Shown piece by piece: positions 33,501 to 45,480 of a stretch of 64,000 nt of DNA. Both the position numbers and the translations under genes were made by a program. The DNA lies in contig NMRA01000367.1 of NCBI GenBank assembly GCA_002633005.1, positions 147,457 to 211,456 of the forward strand. Direction: 5' to 3'. A model generated the notes under the pieces. It searched no databases and was not told the origin of the DNA. It was given only the letters and a program-made list of their open reading frames with translations. Numbering within the stretch: position 1 is the stretch's first letter; every line of letters begins with the position of its first letter. Source of the DNA: Phoronis australis (lineage: Eukaryota; Phoronida; Phoronidae).

Positions 33501-34855
33501 GATTGGGTCACAGCATAGCCAAATTATGCCGTAAGATTAGAGTGACAAAGATATCTACAGAGTTTAGTTTCAAGCTTCATTGATATTTTTGACAAAATTG
33601 TATGTAGCGTCGTTTGTGAATCAAATAAATTGTTTTCATAATACAGTAGTTTGTTTTTGACTTGTACCACTTATCAAAAATTGTGTTTTGAACATTTCTG
33701 CAATCATGCCTTTCAGATATTGCAGACCTGTCAAGGTCTTGTAAAATAACTGATCACGTTACTTGACTTGGTTTTTACCTTTCTTTCCATTTTTTGTAAT
33801 TCTTATTTGGTGTGTATCAACTCGCTGAGGGGACTCCAATCAGTTGCAAAAAACGAATGTTCAGTTTAGATTGGAGGAGTTAAGAATTACATGTACTACG
33901 TCTCAAATAAAGGAGTTAAAGACGTAGTTCCACGAAATTTTAACAGTTCTTCTGGTGTTAAAACATGTTGTAACGAAGCCACCAGTACCTACACGGTAAT
34001 CTTAACAAAGTGCGAAGGCGTGAAATCGTAAATATCCGCACTTGTCACGACTTGGTGCTGAATGATTCGCCGCCATTTTGGATTATTTTGCCGTTTAGTT
34101 GGGAGTGAGACTAACTCGGGAATGATTAAATTCGACTTTGCTATAGCGTGTATGACGGAGTAATTTTAGTTAAAGCTACATCCTGATAGTTAAGAATGGC
34201 GCAATCTCAAATAGAGGAGCTGAGAAAAAGCCATGAAACAACTCCGAAGCCATGCTGCTAAGTGTAGTAATGATCTCTTTCAAACCTGAGCGAAGTCAGT
34301 TTGGAAGTCGTCTTGAAGGTATTGGGGAACTGGAGGGCGTCTTGAAGGTATTGGGGAACTGGAGGGCGTCTTGAAGATATTGGGGAACTGGAGGGCGTCT
34401 TGAAGGTATTGGGGAACTGGAGGGCGTATTGAAGATATTGGGGGAACTGTGGGGCGTCTTGAAGGTATTGGAGAACTGCATTTCCTTAAAGCTATGACGG
34501 ATGAACGTATGGCTGACATGTACAAAGTTCTCGATTTGCTGTAGACCTGCTGCGAAATTGAAAATGTGTTTAAAAGTAAGCTAGAGAGGTCAACGAGCGT
34601 CAACTGGGAAATGGTCGAGACGTTCTTGAGCAATAAATTCAAACCCGTGTCTCCTAAGTGTGTAAATTAAACCAGGAATACAGTCGGGACAGTATCGTCT
34701 CTTCCACCAGGAAGGTTTGTGTAATTACGGGAAGTCGATTGGTAGACAAGCTATGTCTATACATCAACAAGTTGCATTGTCTAGGAATAGACAGTGGTCA
34801 ATCGCAGCCATCGAATAAATAGAAATAATCAGGAAGGGATTTGCTAGCGAACAAT
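33501..34855. other. Gene-free interval with a 30-bp minisatellite
   Basis: Between the hAT-like element and the hairpin at 34856. About six copies of GTCTTGAAGGTATTGGGGAA plus CTGGAGGGC lie at 34305-34480. A proline-rich reading frame on the minus strand is produced by this repeat. Around it, MAQSQIEELRKSHETTPK (from 34197) could be the eroded start of a coiled-coil ORF, but I do not recognise it. Confidence 0.5.
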
Positions 34856-34978
34856 TGTAAAATTCGACACTAATTGCAAAAACTGAGACATAAAACACTT
34901 AAAAGGACTCCAGTTTATTCCTTTAAGTGTTTTATGTCTCAAAAAGTCAGTTTTCGCAATTGGTGTCAAATTTTACAA
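34856..34978. repeat. Long hairpin (about 55-bp arms)
   Basis: Left arm GTAAAATTCGACACTAATTG to CACTTAAAAGGA and right arm CCTTTAAGTGTTTTATGTCT to CAAATTTTAC are near-perfect inverse complements with a short spacer near CTCCAGTTTATT. Likely a MITE or a fold-back remnant; transcription would give a stable stem-loop. Confidence 0.8.
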
Positions 34979-35519
34979 ATTGACTAAATGTTCAAACCTG
35001 TAAGAATCTGACGAAATATCGTGAACTGTTGGTTAAAACAAACCGAGCGATCTGTAGTCTGTCACATTTCAGGTGTTGGGGTTCTATGCATCTTTACAGA
35101 TAAGCAACTTAGTAGTTGAAGTGCGTGACATTTGAAGTCGTAAAAGACTAAAGCTGGGAGCTGGTTTTCTGTCGTCTCCGATACTCCTCTGTGTATGCTC
35201 AGGTTACAGGCGTTTGCTACAGCTAATCAAGTGGTGTGTAGATTTGCTCTCAACAGTACATCAAATATTTTGCAAACGAAGCTACAGGAGCAAACAGAGA
35301 GGTAAAATAAGTGTCAGAGACTTTGATGAACTTGTTTTGAGATTTTAGAATAATTTCACCAGATAGAGAAAGTTTGCGGTTTGTAATTTAGTCCAGTCAT
35401 TCTAGGGCTCCAGAGGGCCCAACCTAGAAAAAATTGCAACAGAAGGTTTTTTTGCATAAATGGCATCTTCAAACATCCCTTGGTGTCAGAAAAAAATTCT
35501 ACCGAAATCGGAGTGGCGG

Positions 35520-35900
35520 AAGTCGGTTTTTCAAGATGGCGGAAAAATGGCCGACAAAACCGGTGATTACTGTTTTCTGGCATATTACTCTTATGTAACA
35601 GCTAAAAATAAAACAATAAAGTTTGTCATTGATTATATACTTTTCATAACAGGCATACCAATCAAAAGATGCCAATTTTCCGTAAAATAAAACCAATATG
35701 GCCGACAAAATGGCGGCCGAAACGGCAATTTGGTACATGTTGCAAGATTTCTTTTTATATTTTGCCCTGAAAATGGCAAAAGTTTTATTCTTTTGTAAGT
35801 TAGACAATTGAAAATATCTGGACCTTACAATTGGTCACTGGTTTGCGAGAAAAAATTCAAGATGGCTGACAAAATGGCCGCCAAAATGGCTGCCAATTCA
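35520..35900. repeat. Left subterminal ATGGC motif cluster
   Basis: At least eight ATGGC(C/G/T)G(C/A)-type words occur here, for example CAAGATGGCGG near 35532, ATGGCCGACAAAATGGCGGC near 35698 and a triple set near 35860-35895. The mirror cluster is at 39750-40345. Confidence 0.75.
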
Positions 35901-36493
35901 CAAACCCTAATTTACCGCATTTACGTTCTGCAAACTTTGTTTGTAACCTGATACGCATTTACACAAAAACATTTTACAATCTACAGTCAGGGTTAATGAG
36001 TTGATTGTTTCTATAATTTGTTTTTAAGATTTATATACTAAATGTGGAATTTTAATCACATTTTAGATTACATAACACAAAAGTTGGTGTGTTTTTCAGA
36101 AAAGGCTTTAGTTAAATTTTCATACTAAATTTCACAAACTCAATTATTTTTCTGTAAAATATATTCATTTGAGGTATCAAAAATAACATTTGTTAGAAAA
36201 ATGTTATTCTGGTGGAGTTATTGGATTATTCATTATACAAACCCTTAATAAAATTGGGCAGGAAGTGGCTTTTTTCTCTGCTATTGGAGATATTATTAGT
36301 TGTTCCCAAGCATCGATTTCGTCTGCTGCTGGCATGTATTGAGAATTGGCTGCTGATTTCCCCCGAATTTGATGAAAAGCAAATAGGATTGTGTAACAAA
36401 AAGTTATTAATTAAATTTTAATAGTTAGGACCCACAATTTTTTTAATATGCATGCTTTTTATGAACATAGGTAACTGATTTTAGAGGAAATTA

Positions 36494-39430
36494 GTGCCTG
36501 CAAACAAAACGATAGTGATCTGCAGTCACTTGTTCTTAGCCAGGCTTGGAAGATTTCATACTGAGATGAGCTTTCTGGAATGTATTGGATACATAATGTC
36601 AAGCACATGGCTTCAAGGAGTTCTTGAGACGGTGTATGCATCAAACAGTGTGATCCTTATGTTAAATGAAAAAAGTGTGGATAGAGCAGTGAGGGGCCAT
36701 ATGTTGGTAGACTCAGCACTGAATGCTATCATAAAAGCCAGAGCATTCAACATCCCACTTCCAAATATTGACAGATCAAGTAACGCCAATCCAAAACCAA
36801 TGAAGAAAGAAATTCAGGTTCTTCAGAAATTCCAGGAGTCCGGAATGTCACCAACACAGAACACACAGATTACATGCCAAGAGGTGGAGCAGTTCAATGC
36901 TTGTACACAAATTTTGGCTCGTCAGAATATGGAGACAGATTCTTCAGACATCTCAGACATCCCAACTGATCACATAACTAGATGTATACTCTGGGGCATG
37001 CCATGCGCAGCCAGTGTCTTCCGATTCTGAACCTTGGATTACAGTGGAATGCCCTCACAAGAGCTCACTTCTGGTTTCCGACCTACTGTCATTGGTATAT
37101 TCAAACACGTCTGAATCAGAGTAAAGGTCTTCAGAATTCACAGTGGCAGAGAATAGTTCATCAGAAGAATCAATGGCCAATGATATTCTTCATGATGATT
37201 TGAGAACTGGTCTGAAGTGGTATGATGATCTTATTGCTGGCATGACGTCTGTTTCCGACGACGTATGCTCGTCGGAGTGTCTTGTGGGTATTCATAAAAA
37301 ATCAAACCACATAAATCAGACTTGTCCATGCAAAGTCCAATCATTAGTCTTTGACTACAGTATATGAAGATGATTGACATCCTTCGAATTTTTTAAAAGC
37401 AGAAATAACGTCAGATTGGGAGCTTCACCTAAAAGCAGTTTCTGAAATGCTGCCTTACTTTGCAGCTGCTGGTCACAACTCTTATGCAAAATCTTCATAC
37501 ATATACTTGACTGAAGGAGACGTAGCAACTCAAAGACACCTGTCCAGACGTCTACGGCCAACAAACCATAAGACAAATTGACAGATTCTGGGCAGGTTTT
37601 TTATTATGAGATATGATCTTGTAATTGAACAAATGCTCATGAAAAGTATTAAAACAACAGGAGATTTAACTAGAGGTTGGGAGATACACAGAGTGCATCG
37701 TGGCTGCTTTCCTTGCCGGCATGCTCAAGTATAAATGGTGCCATGCAGACTGTGACAAACTTGAGTTGTGAAACAAGTCAGCAGCATAAAGAATGTACCC
37801 AGGCAAGACAGTGGCGTGACGACAAAGACATCCGCAGCATTGTTGAATTCCTCCACAACAGTACCGTACCCATTTTAAAGAGAAACATTATAGAACATCG
37901 CCACTGGTGTGACTGCAGGCAAATGCGTCAGTGCCGAAAATGCCAGAGCAGTGGGGAAGGCGGTTCACTTGTCTATGGAGGGGTCAAGTGTGAAAGACTT
38001 CACATTCAGAAAGAAAGACAAGGTTGTGGCAATGACAAGTCAATCAGTTCATGCTGCTAATAGTAGTTTTACACAAGGGGATCCACGACTGCTATTTCAG
38101 CGAATCCTGACAGCTGCAAAAGACAACAGTGAAAGTTCATCAAGCCTTTTGAAGTTTGAGCTGTGTGTTGGTTCCCCTGTCCTTTTTGATACATCTGGTC
38201 TTCCCAGAGTCGCTAATAAATCAAATTAGTTGATGCACTCTGGTCCAGTGGAGGACTACCTGAGGATTTCAATTTCCAGCAAACACGGTGATGCATGTAA
38301 TCGACGGCGGTTCTTTCCTTCACCGTATTCCATGGCCTAGAGGTGCAATGTATCAGTCATTTGGTAGAGCTTATGTGGATTACATCAGCAAGTGCACCCA
38401 CCCTATTGTTGTTTTTGATGGTTACTGAGATGGACCATCAACTAAAGATGTCTCTCATGTTCGAAGACTGTGTGGGGTGGTTGGAACTGAAGTTCACTTC
38501 AATGGTGACATGGTGATCAAGTAAAAAAGGAACATTTTTGGCAAAAAACAAAAACAAACGATTCACTCACTTCTTGTCAAGTTTGCTAAGAAATGCTAGT
38601 TGCACAGTGGTACAAGCTCAAGGTGACGCAGATGTTTTAATTGTAGAAACAGCAGTAGAGAACGCAGCGCAAGGTCCAACTACCCTTATTGCAGACGATA
38701 AAGACTTGTTGGTTCTTTAGCGTTACCATGCTACTTCACAACAAATTTCATGTTCATGAAATTTGACAAGAGACACTGAAGCAAGAGGAGAGTCTGGGAC
38801 ATCAAGGAACTACAGTTGTCTCTTGGTGCCAAAACTTGCGCAGTTTTGCCATTTGCGCGTGCAATAGGTGGTTGCAACACAACATTACAGCTGTTCGGTA
38901 TTAGCAAAGGCTCTCCCATTCAAGAAACTGCGTGATCGAAAATTCTGCAAAACTCTAGTAAGAGTATTCAGTAGACACATGCAGCTGAAGCAAGACATAT
39001 TTGAAGCTGGTAAGAGTTGTATCTGTGCTTCATGGCGGTACTGGCTCTGGAAATTTGGATGACTTGCAATACAGGCAATTTGTGGATGAGGTGTCGGACT
39101 TGCCACAGTCCAAATACAGTCATTATCACGAACTTTCTTTAGTAGCTAAATTCCATGCTGCGGGAACATATTATCAAGAGCAAGAGCAGTCAAGTTTCCG
39201 TGGCAGTGGCCTAGACTCGCTGTATTGGGGATGGATGCTGGCAGGTGGAAAATTCATTCCCACGACGACGGACCATTCAGCAGCACCAGAGAACCTGCTG
39301 AAAGTAGTGAGATATGCTCGTGTAAGACCAACTGCAGTTCCAAGAGATGTACATGCAAGAGGTTAGGATAGTCGTACTCAGTTGCATGTGGAGAATGCCG
39401 TGGTTTTAGCTGCAGCAATTCATTCTGAGT
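36494..39430 (+). pseudogene. Decayed transposon protein, FEN/PIN-like nuclease motifs
   Basis: Collinear fragments of one long protein are broken by stops and frameshifts. They belong to an uncharacterised family I recognise from many invertebrate genomes. The N-terminal part (36494-37030) has RLGRFHTEMSFL and RAVRGHMLVDSAL. The middle part has LPYFAAAGHNSYAKSS, SQQHKECTQARQWRDD, KDFTFRKKDKVVAM and DPRLLFQRI. Near 38295-38720 are VIDGGSFLHRIPWPRGA, IVVFDGY (then TGA), QGDADVLIVETAVENA and LIADDKDLLVL. The C-terminal part (39001-39366) has SGLDSLYWGWMLAGGKFIP, and in a shifted frame CSCKTNCSSKRCTCKR plus ACGECRG. The four acidic motifs match the order in FEN1/XPG/PIN nucleases. That relation, and any transposase role, is my inference. 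Confidence 0.7.
39315..39430 (+). pseudogene. Cysteine-rich (CXC-like) C terminus
   Basis: In the +1 frame relative to the preceding segment, translation gives CSCKTNCSSKRCTCKR, a TAG stop and then ACGECRGFSCS. The spaced C-x-C pairs resemble one half of a tesmin/TSO1 CXC motif, a zinc-binding DNA-contact element. The frame change and the stop show the copy is broken. Confidence 0.6.
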
Positions 39431-39729
39431 TGACAGAGATTAGTTGTGTAAATACTGGTTGATTGTGTATAGATTCACTAGCATTTAGAACTAACTGGAA
39501 GTGACACAGACAGTGTGGATAGTAGATCACTGAATTAATACAGCACATTTTTTCAGTAGTACAATGATCCTTCAGTTCAGGCAAACCTGATGTTTTTGTC
39601 CCAAATACGTTATTCGTTAAACCATCTTGAAAATGGTAGTCGTAATCATCAAGAGCCAGACAAAAAATATTGTAATGGATGTGCTGACTTATAAAACTCA
39701 GGATATGGCGTGTCTCTGGAATCTGAAGT

Positions 39730-40340
39730 TCTTACACGAAGCCACTATTTGGTGGCCATCTTAGAAAATAGTGGAAGTAATCATTAGAGCCAAACTCAAT
39801 GAGTCTATATGGATTAGTCGACCCAGAAAACCTTTGATACTTGAAGCAAGACGACACACTAATCTGTTTGTGCGAAGTTGTGCGATTCGAAATAGTTTTG
39901 AAGGCCATCTTGGAAAATGGCTGATGGTGTCACCACGGCCATGCAAAACTTTTCCAATGGATTTGTTGACCCACAAAAGATAGGAAAACATTTTTGAATT
40001 TTTACTCTATCACATTCCACTCTCGAGTTATAATGATCCTCTGCAAATCTGGCGGCCATTTTGTCGGCCATCTTGGAAATGGTGGAAGTAATCATTAGTG
40101 CCAAATGCAATGAGTCTCAATGGATTAGTCGACCCAGAAAACCTGTAATGCGATGTTTGAAGCAAGACGACACACTAATCTGTTCGTGTGAAGTTTTGCG
40201 CTTCAAGTAGATTTGGCGGCCATCTTGGAAAATGGCGGACGGTGTCACCACAGCCATGCAAAACCATTTCCAATGGATTTTTTGACCACCAAAACATAGG
40301 TAAATCTTTTTGAATTTTTACTCTAGCACATTTCACATTG
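39730..40340. repeat. 310-bp tandem duplication at transposon right end
   Basis: GTGGAAGTAATCATTAG at 39772 recurs at 40082. GATTAGTCGACCCAGAAAAC, AAGCAAGACGACACACTAAT and GGTGTCACCAC are likewise repeated. Each unit carries its own cluster of GGCCATCTTGG motifs. Confidence 0.88.
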
Positions 40341-40487
40341 TCCGCCATCTTGAAAAACCAACTTCCGCCACTCCGATTCCGGTAGACTTTTTTTTTCCCA
40401 ATAAGGGGTGTGAAAGGATACGATTTATGCAATAAAACCTTCTGTTGCAATTTTTTCCGGGTTATCCGTAGAATGACTGGACTAATT

Positions 40488-41980
40488 GGGACTTGTCCTC
40501 CTATGGCTGATATAGCTGTGTTCAGTGGCAACTTACTGACCAACATTACTGTTATCTGAAGGGGACCCCTGCCGTTTGGTGGTAAAAGATCACCATTCAA
40601 AACCACCGTGGATGGCTGAAAGGAGTCTGGGTTGGTCACTCAGTGTAAATAACCCAATTTAGGGATTGACAGCGAGCCTAGAACTAAGGTAAATATTATA
40701 TTAAAATTTTTGTTTGGCGAAATTAAACACCCACAATTAAAAAAATGTGGCTGTAAATTTAAATGAAAATGGTTGTTTGTCAGTTCCTGATATAAATACT
40801 ATGTACAAGTCATTACTAGTTAAGCAGTGGATTACGTATTACTTAATGTAAACAATGAAGTTTTTAAAGTGTTTCCAAGGTATGTTCTCAAAACATATTG
40901 GGGTAGTCTGAGCTTTAAATCAAATTATGATTGTAATTTGCTGTCTCTTGCAAATATTGATACCTTCTATTATGTTATCTTGATTGCTTGGGAAGAAATT
41001 ATTACTCGTGTACATCAGGACATAACAATTGTAAACCAAGTAGTGTGTAATAACACAAACATATTGATTAATTGGAAGACTGTATTGTTTAGTAGTTCCT
41101 TTGAGGCTGGTATTATTTTTGTGAAGGATCTTTTCAATTTCGAAAATGAACTTTAGACATGGGGGGTTTTGAAAGATAACCTTTCAAATTGGATTCATCA
41201 TGCTGCTTTGAGACTTGCGATTAAGTTGAAAGCTGAGCCTTCCAGGTCAAAATGTATAAATACTCTCCTGCCAAGTGAAATTACTACTGACTGTGTTTTC
41301 TAGAAATATTTTGCTTTCCAAAATTGTTTCGCCTCCTGATCTAGAGTACAGTTTAACTGATATTTACTCTGGATAACGAATTAAACAAATTTATGTTCTT
41401 CCACACAAACTGTTGTTACCTCCCTGTGTTAAAACCTTTAAATATTTTTATATTCATTTAAAAGAATTTACAAAATTTAGTTTGAAAAAGATGACAAATC
41501 TGCATCTTGTAGAACTGTTGAAACTTTTAACCATGTTTATGAAATGTGGTTCTGTGAAAACTTCGTGGTGTGAAATTCAGAAACTTTTAATTTACGTAAC
41601 TGCACAGCACGACTTAATCTTAGATAAAAATGTTATTTCGACAGCATATTTTGGATGTAATTTTGAAGATTTTAATACTATATTAACTATTTGTCAGTAT
41701 TTCATTCATAAATGCTCTAGAGACCAGATTATTCTTAGATATTCACATTTCAATGTTTTTTGTATAATTGTTGTATAGTAAGGAATATAGAACCCCGTAA
41801 AACCGCCTTTTGGGAAATCCAATACTTATTTAGATTAAATCAACCGTGAAATAGTATTATTTAGATATGTGCGTAAGTGTGTGCGTGTGTGTCTGTGTTT
41901 CGTTTGCATATAACTAATTGTTGTATATCTTAGTGCATTTGGAAATAAAATGTTTATAAAAAACATATCTTTTGCAGTGT
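40488..41980 (+). mobile_element. 5'-truncated LINE 3' fragment (L1/Tx1-like)
   Basis: From about 40827 to 41778, AT-rich reading frames separated by a few stops resemble the C-terminal tail of LINE ORF2 proteins. WKTVLFSSSFEAGIIFVKDL matches the W-x(n)-AGI-x-x-V-x-DL block. YVLPHKLLLPPCVKTFKYFY and, after it, WCEIQKLL, AYFGC and ILTICQYFIHKCSRDQ match the region that precedes the end of such ORFs. The 3' end is A-rich near 41940-41965. No RT core remains. Assignment to a clade is tentative. Confidence 0.5.
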
Positions 41981-43015
41981 ATATCAACGACGTTCAACAT
42001 TCATCATCAAACGTTATATTTGTGACCCAAAATGTGTATTATAAAAGATTTTTGAACGAAACCACACAGACGTCGGGTTTGGATGTTTCAAATCTAGTTT
42101 TTCTCTAGTGTCTAATTGCCAAATAACCCTTTTACCCCAGAAGTCTATTTTTAAATCAACCGTTTAAAACGGTTTCATTAAAAATATCTGCGAGTGGTGT
42201 GCTCACAATGTCTGTATATAAATAACCCCTGTCCGTGCAGCTGCTCTCCTGGGACGATGCCTAACGAATGAACTCATTTCCTTTCGGAACATCGCTTGGG
42301 GTTCAGAGATATGAAGATTTAGTCAGGTGGTGTTCAGTTTTACAGTTATGTGTCGTGTTTGTAACATGCGTTAGAAATGACTGTTATTTGCGCAAAAGTA
42401 TTTTTAAAATGGTGGTTACTAACACTTTAGTCTTATCCAGTCGTGTATTAGAATTTTCAGAATTACATTTTTACCGGAACATATCTTGTTCGTCGGACGC
42501 AATTTATGTCAACGAACTTTACTGTGGTGTGCCTGTGTAGGCCTACGTTTATTTTTGATATGACGAAATATTAGTGTCTGAATTGATCAAGCTTAGTTAA
42601 CCGTTTTCTGAGCGCTTTCAACTGGCAGTTCGTTAAGTGTTTACTTCTGTTAGTTTCACACATGCCTGTGTCGAAAGTTATCCTTGTACAAGTGAGTAGT
42701 GTCTGTATGTTCACTGGATTTCTGTCTTGGGTATGATGACAACTCGTGTAGTATTTGAACACGACGATATAATTCAACCTGTGTATATTTTTGCAGATAC
42801 CCGGATGTATACCACCTTCTCGGATACATATTTGTGAAATAATCCCGCACCAAGGTTCATCGTGGACGCTAGCATATTTAACGACCAATTTTATTGCTGT
42901 CTTACTCCCCACCAAGCTGAAGAAGAATAGCAAAGAACCGTCTCCGTCACGATAAGGATTTAGTTAGAAAGCGGTGGTTGGTTGTCAAACGTCGCCGTTA
43001 TTTGATGGCGGTAAA
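41981..43015. other. Upstream region of the LamG/EGF gene
   Basis: Presumed 5' flank and 5' UTR of the surface-protein gene. Short unrelated reading frames only. No TATA box can be assigned with confidence. Confidence 0.4.
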
Positions 43016-45480
43016 ATGGAATCGTTTTCAAAGATTTGTTTGATGTTTGCTGTTATTGAATTGTCTGAATCGACTACATATACTTTTTTTGGGAGGAGTA
43101 CCTCAGCAATCCAGTATTATCCCAAGTGGATTACAACGGGTACAACTCATCAAATCTCCATCACATTCCGGACATTTGAGGCAGACACTGTCCTATTCGA
43201 GCAGTCACTAATGTATGCCAACATTAGTGTGGACTATTACACAACTGTTTACTTGGAGAATGGCAATCTTAAAGTGACTCACGCCTACAAAGATTACATG
43301 GAAAACTTTTTGTTCGCACAAGGTAGATTTGTGGCAATCTTAACTTTTATATTTGTGACAAACATGATTATCGTTAAAATTTATAATAGTTTAAGTCATC
43401 TTCAAGCTTCTGACAAAATTATGATTGAAGAAAAGTCAGTAAAAATGGGATTGACAGTCAAAGAACGACTCATCTCACCATAATGTAATAATGTAAAACT
43501 TGATTGTCTCCGCTGCTTTATGTCAAAATTAAGGACAACGTACGTTGTTTCTGAACAAGAGCTTACCCTATGACACAGCGCCACGTATACTGAAAAGTGG
43601 CCCTGTGGAAACATGATGAACGACACGCGGAATTCCGTGTGTGGGCGTCAATGCGCATGGATGGTCGGAAGTTTACCGACCACATCGCCACCACTTGCAT
43701 ACGCTTTCCATAGCTTGAACTTCGATCATTACCCGTTTTAATAAATTACAAAGGTGGTCGCCATATTACGCAACAGTAAACTGAAAGGGGTTTCCCAGAT
43801 TTCAACCAATGGGAATGACTGAATGTTATGACGTCGGTTTCATTACTTTAGCCAATGAGAAGCCATGTTAAACAACATGTCACAGTGCTACCTTTCGTAG
43901 CACTGTGAAAAAGTGTAAACAAGAGCTGTGCTGCCACTAATTTTTGGATATTATATGAAATCTAGTTTATATTTCCATAAGCTTGATTACATATATTTGT
44001 AAGTGTAATTGAATATACAGCTAAATTAAGTGAAATTTTACATTATTTCTTAATTAGAGACAGGTTTCTTGTTTATTACAATAACGAACATGTGCATGAT
44101 ATCTACTCGGATACAGGCGTAGGCCTACTCGATGATACTGGTGTGCGTAAACCTTCCCGATGATACTGGCGTAGGCCTCCTATACGTACACGTATTAAAG
44201 TATTAATCTGCGTCGATCTTATTGCCACAAAATCTGCAGAAGACAACCTTCAATTTTCAGCAGCCTTCACACCTGATAATTACTGTAAAATCGACCCAAC
44301 CTTCTAATTCAGGTCTCCATGACAACCAATGGCACACTATTGAACTAATGAAGAATGTCCGCTCTGGGTCTATTACCATGATCACGGATGGGGAGCACTC
44401 GGCAGCAAAACCCCTGCTGGCCTACACCACAGGAGACGCTGGCTCAGTCCTCGACCACGAAACGTATCGAGTTGTGATTGGTTTGTAATTCTTTCCACCT
44501 ACCAGGAAAGTGCTACGTGCCAGGAAGTTGAACACCTAGCGTGTGTTCAGTAGACGCTAGGACCTACGCTAGGACCTAGAACCTAGTCAAAGTCACGTGT
44601 TCTCTTTTAAAATACACGGCATTTTCTCACGTAATCTCGCGAACTCTTGCTTTTTAGCGAGGTCCTAGCGTTACTGAACGGGAGGCTGGCCTTTATTTTG
44701 CAGAACTGAGTTCTGTGATTAGACCTAATGACGGAGATCTTACGAACGGATATTTGATGTAAGCCACATCGGATTGTTAGTCCCAACGTGTGATTGTGGC
44801 GCTATTAATAACAATGGCCGTTACAGCGCCAGCAACAGGCGCAGTAGGGTCCTACATAGAGGCAAATCGAAATTATGAGAATTAGAAATGAAATACAGTC
44901 AACTGCCCCTTCTCTTTGCACATGGAAATGTTCAGTTTGTTGACGCGTTCTTCAAGAAATAAACAATCGGCAATAGACCCTCTCCTTTATTGCTTTACTT
45001 GCTTTTTGCAAATAAATTACTGTTGTTATTTTCGACTTTAAACGGTTTAGCACTGTTAACACTGTGTCTGATATTCAATAGCTTAGCACTGTTAACACTG
45101 TGTCTAATATTCAATCGCTTAGCACTGTTAACACTGTGTCTAATATTCAATCGCGTAGTACTGTAAATATTGTGTCTAATATTCAATCGCTTAGCACTGT
45201 AAATATTGTGTCTAATATTCAATTGCTTAGCACTGTAAATATTGTGTCTAATATTCAATCGATTAGTACTGTAAATACTGTGTCTAGTTAAGGACCTTGG
45301 ACGTCAACTATCGCCAATTTTATTATTTGTTGTTACGTGGCTTTGTTATAGGTGAAATATCAAAACTCTTTCTTGGCACACATAAAAATTACAGACATTT
45401 TGTCGGGTGCATTAAAGACATCAATATATATCAAGACAACGCCCAATTGATGGATCTGACGTCATTGGTAACCGATGTCT
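43016..45480 (+). CDS. Signal peptide and LamG 1
   Basis: The ATG at 43016 is followed by MESFSKICLMFAVIELSES, a modest signal peptide, and directly by the first LamG domain (YTFFGRSTSAIQYYP, ISITFRTFEADTVLFEQS, VYLENGNLKV). Exon 44313-44480 adds NQWHTIELMKNVRSGSITM, and the start of exon 45352-45615 closes the domain with KLFLGTHKNYRHFVGCIKDI. The same frame extends 14 codons upstream of this ATG without another ATG, which supports the chosen start. Confidence 0.85.

Larger units (their letters stand above)
35386..40487 (+). mobile_element. Long-TIR DNA transposon with unusual broken ORF
   Basis: Inverted repeats of roughly 160 bp bound a 5.1-kb unit. The left one begins near TTAGTCCAGTCATTCTA (35388) and the right one ends near TAGAATGACTGGACT (40483). 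Shared inner blocks are AAAAATTGCAACAGAAGGTT and ATCGGAGTGGCGGAAGT. AATT flanks both ends. Both subterminal regions carry many ATGGCNGCC/AAGATGGC motifs. The right end has a 310-bp tandem duplication (39730-40340). Inside is a decayed gene (36494-39430) on the + strand. The layout is that of an autonomous cut-and-paste element that has since decayed. Confidence 0.75.

Noticed and set aside
34280-34642. Proline-rich 120-codon minus-strand frame
   Set aside because: Mostly the 30-bp tandem repeat read backwards; no homology recognised.
42268-42540. 90-codon frame upstream of the LamG gene as a possible first exon
   Set aside because: No signal-peptide or domain similarity and no donor fitting the known first exon, which already has a start codon and signal peptide.
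45000-45290. Repeated frames over the 36-bp array
   Set aside because: Minisatellite artefact just upstream of a real acceptor.
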